This document shows, piece by piece, positions 7,133 to 10,402 of a stretch of DNA of 10,402 bases. The translations under genes and the position numbers were made by a program. This DNA comes from Bacteroidales bacterium (GTDB lineage: Bacteria > Bacteroidota > Bacteroidia > Bacteroidales > Azobacteroidaceae): the NCBI GenBank assembly GCA_020860885.1, contig JAJBTS010000049.1:1-10402 (forward strand), read 5' to 3'. How positions within the stretch are numbered: the stretch's first letter is position 1; the number at the start of each line of letters is the position of its first letter. Below the pieces are notes generated by a model, which was not told the origin of the DNA, searched no databases, and worked only from the letters and a program-made list of their open reading frames with translations.

Positions 7133-7177
7133 TAAAAAAGATATGAATTTTTCGTAAATAACCGGAGTGAACCCTTA

Positions 7178-8161
7178 CTAAACGATTCTGTTTATTAAGG
7201 AGGAAGAATATTCCATTAATATGGACTTTATGTTTTCATTCCCATTTGTTTTATTCAGTGACTCTACAGATCTTTCGTGACATTGAGTTATCTTTCGAAT
7301 CGCATATTCAGGTATTTCCAGATCCTTGTATATCGCAATTACACGTTCTATCTTGCTTTTCGGGTCATCGGATTTCATCATCAGCTTTTCCAGTTCTTTT
7401 TTCTGTCTGTCGTTGCAGCGGGAAAAGGCTTCGATCAATAACCAGGTCTTTTTGTTGTTCAGAATATCTCCTCCTATATTTTTGCCGAATATTGCCGGAT
7501 TTCCGAAAGAGTCCAGATAATCGTCACAAATCTGGAAACCTAATCCCAGGTTGTATCCGAAATTATACATATGAGTACGATCTGCCTCGGAAGCTTCTCC
7601 GCAAATGGCTCCTATCTGAGCGGAACATGCCAGAAAAACAGCGGTTTTTAGTGATATCATCTTAAGATAATCTTCCATAGCAACGAAAGTTTGTTTCTCG
7701 AACGATAAATCCATTTGTTGTCCTTCGCAAATTTCCATGGCTGTTTTTGCAAATGTTTTCAGGATGCAGGGTAACAGATTGTGTGGACATTGGGATATAA
7801 GTTCGAACGCATAGATCGACATTGCATCACCTGCCAGTACGGCAAGTTCGGGACTGTATTTTTTATGCAGGCAGATTTGTCCCCGCCTCATTTTTGCACG
7901 ATCCATAATATCGTCATGAGCCAGAGTAAAAGAATGAAATATTTCAAGACCTAAAGCCGGTTTAAGCACATCCCGTTCAATGTTATTGCCGAACAGACTG
8001 TAAGACAAAATGCATAAAAGGGGCCTCAGTCTTTTCCCTCCCATGGAGATCATATATTTTACAGATTCATAGAGATCCCTGGGTTCTCTTTCTATCAGCT
8101 CTTCTGTCAGATTTTCAAGAGCTTTGTCAACTTTTACTTTTATATCTTTAGTTAAATTCAT
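7178..8161 (-). CDS. Polyprenyl synthetase family protein (short-chain isoprenyl diphosphate synthase)
   Basis: A 327-residue all-alpha trans-prenyltransferase that condenses isopentenyl diphosphate with allylic diphosphates in the cytoplasm. All family motifs are present: GGKRLRP (41-47), the first aspartate-rich motif DDIMD (83-87), RRGQ (92-95), KT (172-173), FQICDDYLD with the second aspartate motif (209-217), and GGDILNNKKTW (230-240). F78, five residues before the first aspartate motif, is a bulky aromatic in the place that limits chain length, which favours C15-C20 products (FPP or GGPP) over long quinone side chains. Chain length from sequence is inference. The ATG at 8161 lies 3 bases after the TPR gene stop, making this the last gene of the four-gene right-hand unit; 99 bases separate it from the next gene. 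It may supply precursor to the unit or serve general isoprenoid synthesis. Confidence 0.93.
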   Translation of the reverse strand: MNLTKDIKVKVDKALENLTEELIEREPRDLYESVKYMISMGGKRLRPLLCILSYSLFGNNIERDVLKPALGLEIFHSFTLAHDDIMDRAKMRRGQICLHKKYSPELAVLAGDAMSIYAFELISQCPHNLLPCILKTFAKTAMEICEGQQMDLSFEKQTFVAMEDYLKMISLKTAVFLACSAQIGAICGEASEADRTHMYNFGYNLGLGFQICDDYLDSFGNPAIFGKNIGGDILNNKKTWLLIEAFSRCNDRQKKELEKLMMKSDDPKSKIERVIAIYKDLEIPEYAIRKITQCHERSVESLNKTNGNENIKSILMEYSSSLINRIV

Positions 8162-8164
8162 ACT

Positions 8165-8917
8165 TTATTTGATTTTTGTTTTTATTTGCGGGTAAAGCTC
8201 ATCCCTCACCCATACAAATTCCGGTTCAACAGTGAGTATTTTTTCGTATATATCCATTGCTGTCTTCAGATCTCCTATTTCTTCCGTATATCTGGATTGA
8301 AGTACCATCAGATTAAGGTAATTCCAGTTGTTACGGACCTTTCCGGTTTCTTCTATTCTGGATATGGCCTTTTTTATGTAAGATATACCTTTTTCTTTAT
8401 CGCCACCAAAAAGGGAAGGCGCGTGATACAACATATTTCCCATATCGGCAAGAGCCTGGATATTATCCGGATCTTTTTCGTATGCTTTCTTAATATACTT
8501 CATGCTTTGAGGTCCAAGAACAGGAATTCTTATTTTATCTATAGTCATCCGGTAGGCGATAAAAGTTCCTTTGTATGCTAAAGCGGTTGCATTGGAAGGA
8601 TCTTTTTTCAATACATCGTCTACAGTCGTTTTTGCTTTGTCCAGATACTTTTTCGCTGAAGATTTTTCTTTGTTACCAATCAGATATCCAATATAACCAT
8701 AATAATAGTTCAGAAGTTCAAGCTTTTCTTCCACGGTAGAGGATAAGGAAGACTTTTCCATTTCCTGAATAATTTCTACCCATTTGTTCCTATTGCCGGA
8801 TATATAAGCCTTATATATTTCTCCGGCATAAACAGGTTGTGAATAAACTTCTGTTGTGCAGCATAAAAACAAGATAATCGTAATTATATACTCTAATATA
8901 TGTTTCGTCCTTTCCAT
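8165..8917 (-). CDS. Exported tetratricopeptide-repeat protein (TatT-like)
   Basis: A 250-residue protein from the ATG at 8917. Residues 1-26 form a good signal peptide (ERTKH, hydrophobic core to about 20, then VYS before Q27), so it is probably periplasmic or outer-membrane associated. TPR-like helices follow: around 85-120 (AKKYLDKAKTTVDDVLKKDPSNATALAYKG, residues 88-117), 138-190 and 205-235. The APSLFGGDKEKG segment (166-177) resembles TatT-type TPR proteins, the periplasmic partner of some TRAP transporters, but no TRAP transporter gene is present here. The frame also opens at 8968; that start would place a charged 17-residue extension before the signal peptide, so 8917 is preferred. 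It overlaps the end of the glycosyltransferase gene and is 3 bases from the prenyl synthase gene. An adaptor or scaffold role for an envelope lipid pathway is inference. Confidence 0.8.
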   Translation of the reverse strand: MERTKHILEYIITIILFLCCTTEVYSQPVYAGEIYKAYISGNRNKWVEIIQEMEKSSLSSTVEEKLELLNYYYGYIGYLIGNKEKSSAKKYLDKAKTTVDDVLKKDPSNATALAYKGTFIAYRMTIDKIRIPVLGPQSMKYIKKAYEKDPDNIQALADMGNMLYHAPSLFGGDKEKGISYIKKAISRIEETGKVRNNWNYLNLMVLQSRYTEEIGDLKTAMDIYEKILTVEPEFVWVRDELYPQIKTKIK

Positions 8918-9990
8918 AGTAAATTTTTTTTCTTTTTCTTTTTTGAAGCATTCAGTATAATTCTCCATAATATAAATTGTTGAGATACTATATTTAAAAT
9001 ATTGAATTTTGCCGATTGTTTACTTGTCACAGAAATCAGAATACGTATAAGCAATACAATAATTATATATATTACAGCTGCTGATATTCCATTCAAAGCA
9101 AGGATCACCCAGGGAGCTATAGTGGTAATAATAGCGAACAGGTAGCATAGAAACTGACTCCCTCCGAAGAATTCAAAGAAATTTTTGGAAAATCCTTCTA
9201 CAGCTTCATCCAGATTATGGTACATTTTACATTGCACGTCGTCGTAACCTAATAGAACAGCCACCTTTATTTTCTTTCGTTTGTAATATCTTACAATTTT
9301 CATATCCTCGATGGCTGACCTCTTTACCTTCTTATGAGGCTGGAGTTTTTTGTATGTTTCTGCATCAAAAAACATAAATTGTCCGTTTGCAGCACTAAGA
9401 GAAGGTTGAGGAATTTTTCTTACTGCTGTAAGCGGCAAAAGACTCAGCAATATCCAATTCATAAGAGGAACCACGAGGTATGTTCCCCGGTTAGGCATTA
9501 TCTGTTGGGGAAAGACAGATAGCAATTTTATTTTATGATGCGATAGGTAAGATAAGGCGCGTATCACAGCTTTATTACGTATCCGGACATCCGCATCCAG
9601 AAAAAGTAAGTATTTACCTTTCGCTTCTTTAGCCAGATTGTAGCAAGCAAAATTTTTACCCATCCAGTTCTCAGGAAGATCATGTCCTGAAATTAATTTT
9701 ATCTTCGGGTTACTCTCCGACCATTTATGTACAATAGGAGTCGTCTCATCGGTAGAATTATCATCGTATACAATAATTTCTTTGATTCCTGTATCGTCTG
9801 AGGAAAGATCAGAGAGAATGAGTCCTATATTTTCTTCTTCGTTGCGGGCCGGAATAAGAACGGATATTTCCGGTTGGATAAAAGTATTATTACCGGGCTC
9901 GGGCAAATAAGGCCTGGATATAAAGTTATGAAAACTTATTGCCAGCCTGATAAGCCCAAATACCATGAATACCCAACCGATCCAGATCAT
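8893..9990 (-). CDS. Membrane glycosyltransferase family 2 (CrtQ/CruC-like)
   Basis: A 365-residue inverting GT-A fold transferase anchored in the inner membrane. In order: an N-terminal membrane helix (2-22), nucleotide-sugar strand VLIPARNEEENIG (44-56), VYDDNSTDE (74-82), the metal-binding DAD (132-134) in LFLDADVRI, a hydrophobic stretch (171-189), IED (227-229) as candidate catalytic acid region, GFSKN (266-270), and two C-terminal membrane helices (about 279-322). This architecture matches 4,4'-diaponeurosporenoate glycosyltransferase CrtQ and related carotenoid or lipid glycosyltransferases; the acceptor here is unproven. The ATG at 9990 overlaps the acyltransferase stop in an ATGA arrangement, implying translational coupling. 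The C-terminus is a run of six lysines encoded in an A-rich tract, followed by NLLWKGRNIY, and overlaps the TPR gene by 25 bases. Confidence 0.88.
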   Translation of the reverse strand: MIWIGWVFMVFGLIRLAISFHNFISRPYLPEPGNNTFIQPEISVLIPARNEEENIGLILSDLSSDDTGIKEIIVYDDNSTDETTPIVHKWSESNPKIKLISGHDLPENWMGKNFACYNLAKEAKGKYLLFLDADVRIRNKAVIRALSYLSHHKIKLLSVFPQQIMPNRGTYLVVPLMNWILLSLLPLTAVRKIPQPSLSAANGQFMFFDAETYKKLQPHKKVKRSAIEDMKIVRYYKRKKIKVAVLLGYDDVQCKMYHNLDEAVEGFSKNFFEFFGGSQFLCYLFAIITTIAPWVILALNGISAAVIYIIIVLLIRILISVTSKQSAKFNILNIVSQQFILWRIILNASKKKKKKNLLWKGRNIY

Positions 9991-10402
9991 TTTGCAGCTA
10001 CTTGTTTGGTTTTACATTCGGTATAAAACATATTAAATGTTTTCTCTAAAGAAGTGAATTCCTTGTATTCCTGTCCGTCTAGTATTTTAAAGTATGCGTT
10101 TAACTGAGGTCTCTTTTCTGAATTGTAATCTACCAGATTAATATTTATAATTATATTATAATCTATAGAAAGACGTTTCAGCAGATAACCGATCCCGGAT
10201 TCGAATTTTATATATTCTTTGTGCATACTCTGTATTTCTCCCTGGGGAAAGAGGAGTAACATATTACCGGCACTCTGCATTACTTCCAGACAATAATCCA
10301 GTGTTTGAAAAATATCTCTTGTACTTTTTTTATAGAGAAACATCCGACTTGAGTAAGTATCCTGTTCTTTTTAAGTTCTTCTTCCAACATCATTACATAC
10401 AT
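9987..10402 (-). CDS. Lysophospholipid acyltransferase family (PlsC-like), 5' partial and apparently frameshifted
   Basis: Only the C-terminal part is inside the window. The intact distal frame (from about 10328 to the stop at 9987) holds FPQGE (10250-10236), the PlsC-family motif usually seen as FPEGT, followed by KFESGIGYLLKRL. The upstream HX4D catalytic motif would lie beyond the right edge. The frame entering from the edge encodes MMLEEELKKN then LTQVGCFSIKK, the usual family lead-in, but after seven A residues (10331-10325) it reads VQEIFFKHW and stops at TAA 10282-10280. The family-like continuation STRDIFQTLDYC lies in the neighbouring frame; one extra A would join the two. An internal ATG at 10343 in the distal frame is thus unlikely to be the real start. 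The predicted enzyme acylates a lipid or glycolipid at the membrane. Its stop overlaps the glycosyltransferase ATG by 4 bases, supporting a joint pathway. Confidence 0.78.

Noticed and set aside
7246..7665. Plus-strand open frame of 139 codons opposite the prenyl synthase gene
   Set aside because: It is antisense to an intact gene with all family motifs, and its translation has no recognisable pattern.

Overview
The window looks like chromosomal DNA from a Bacteroidota bacterium, most likely order Bacteroidales. The support is low GC, a full-length fused GcvP and an RsmG of the usual Bacteroidales type, families common in that phylum (DUF3795, WG repeats, DUF3298 lipoprotein), signal peptides ending in a Ser-Gln type site, and several upstream boxes that match the Bacteroidota -7 consensus TAnnTTTG instead of a sigma70 -10. 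The genus cannot be fixed from sequence alone. No rRNA, tRNA, CRISPR array, insertion sequence, integrase or toxin-antitoxin pair was seen.

Left part (1-2014): an edge palindrome, then a GNAT acetyltransferase (minus) and a cysteine-rich DUF3795 protein (plus) that diverge from back-to-back -7 boxes, then a small cytoplasmic WG-repeat protein (minus). These look like independent single-gene units. A 282-base gap before gcvP holds the WG promoter box, a weakly structured stretch and a strong gcvP terminator hairpin.

Middle part (2015-7078, all minus, transcribed right to left): RsiV-like DUF3298 lipoprotein, rsmG (16S rRNA m7G methyltransferase), a glyoxalase-II-like metallo-beta-lactamase-fold hydrolase, and gcvP (glycine decarboxylase). 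Short gaps (3, 69 and 42 bases) suggest read-through, with promoter-like elements before the lipoprotein and before the hydrolase. This part is core housekeeping.

Right part (7178-10402, all minus): a tightly packed four-gene unit, in transcription order a PlsC-like acyltransferase (5' part beyond the window), a membrane family-2 glycosyltransferase of the CrtQ/CruC style, an exported TPR protein, and a short-chain prenyl diphosphate synthase. They are joined by a 4-base overlap, a 24- to 25-base overlap and a 3-base gap. Prenyl synthase, glycosyltransferase and acyltransferase together are the set expected for an acylated, glycosylated terpenoid such as a carotenoid glycoside ester. That pathway is an inference, because no desaturase, phytoene synthase or hydratase lies in the window. 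The acyltransferase reading frame is broken at a run of seven A residues close to the right edge; one extra A would restore it. This is the most notable anomaly here. It may be a real mutation, a slippage or phase-variable site, or a sequence error.
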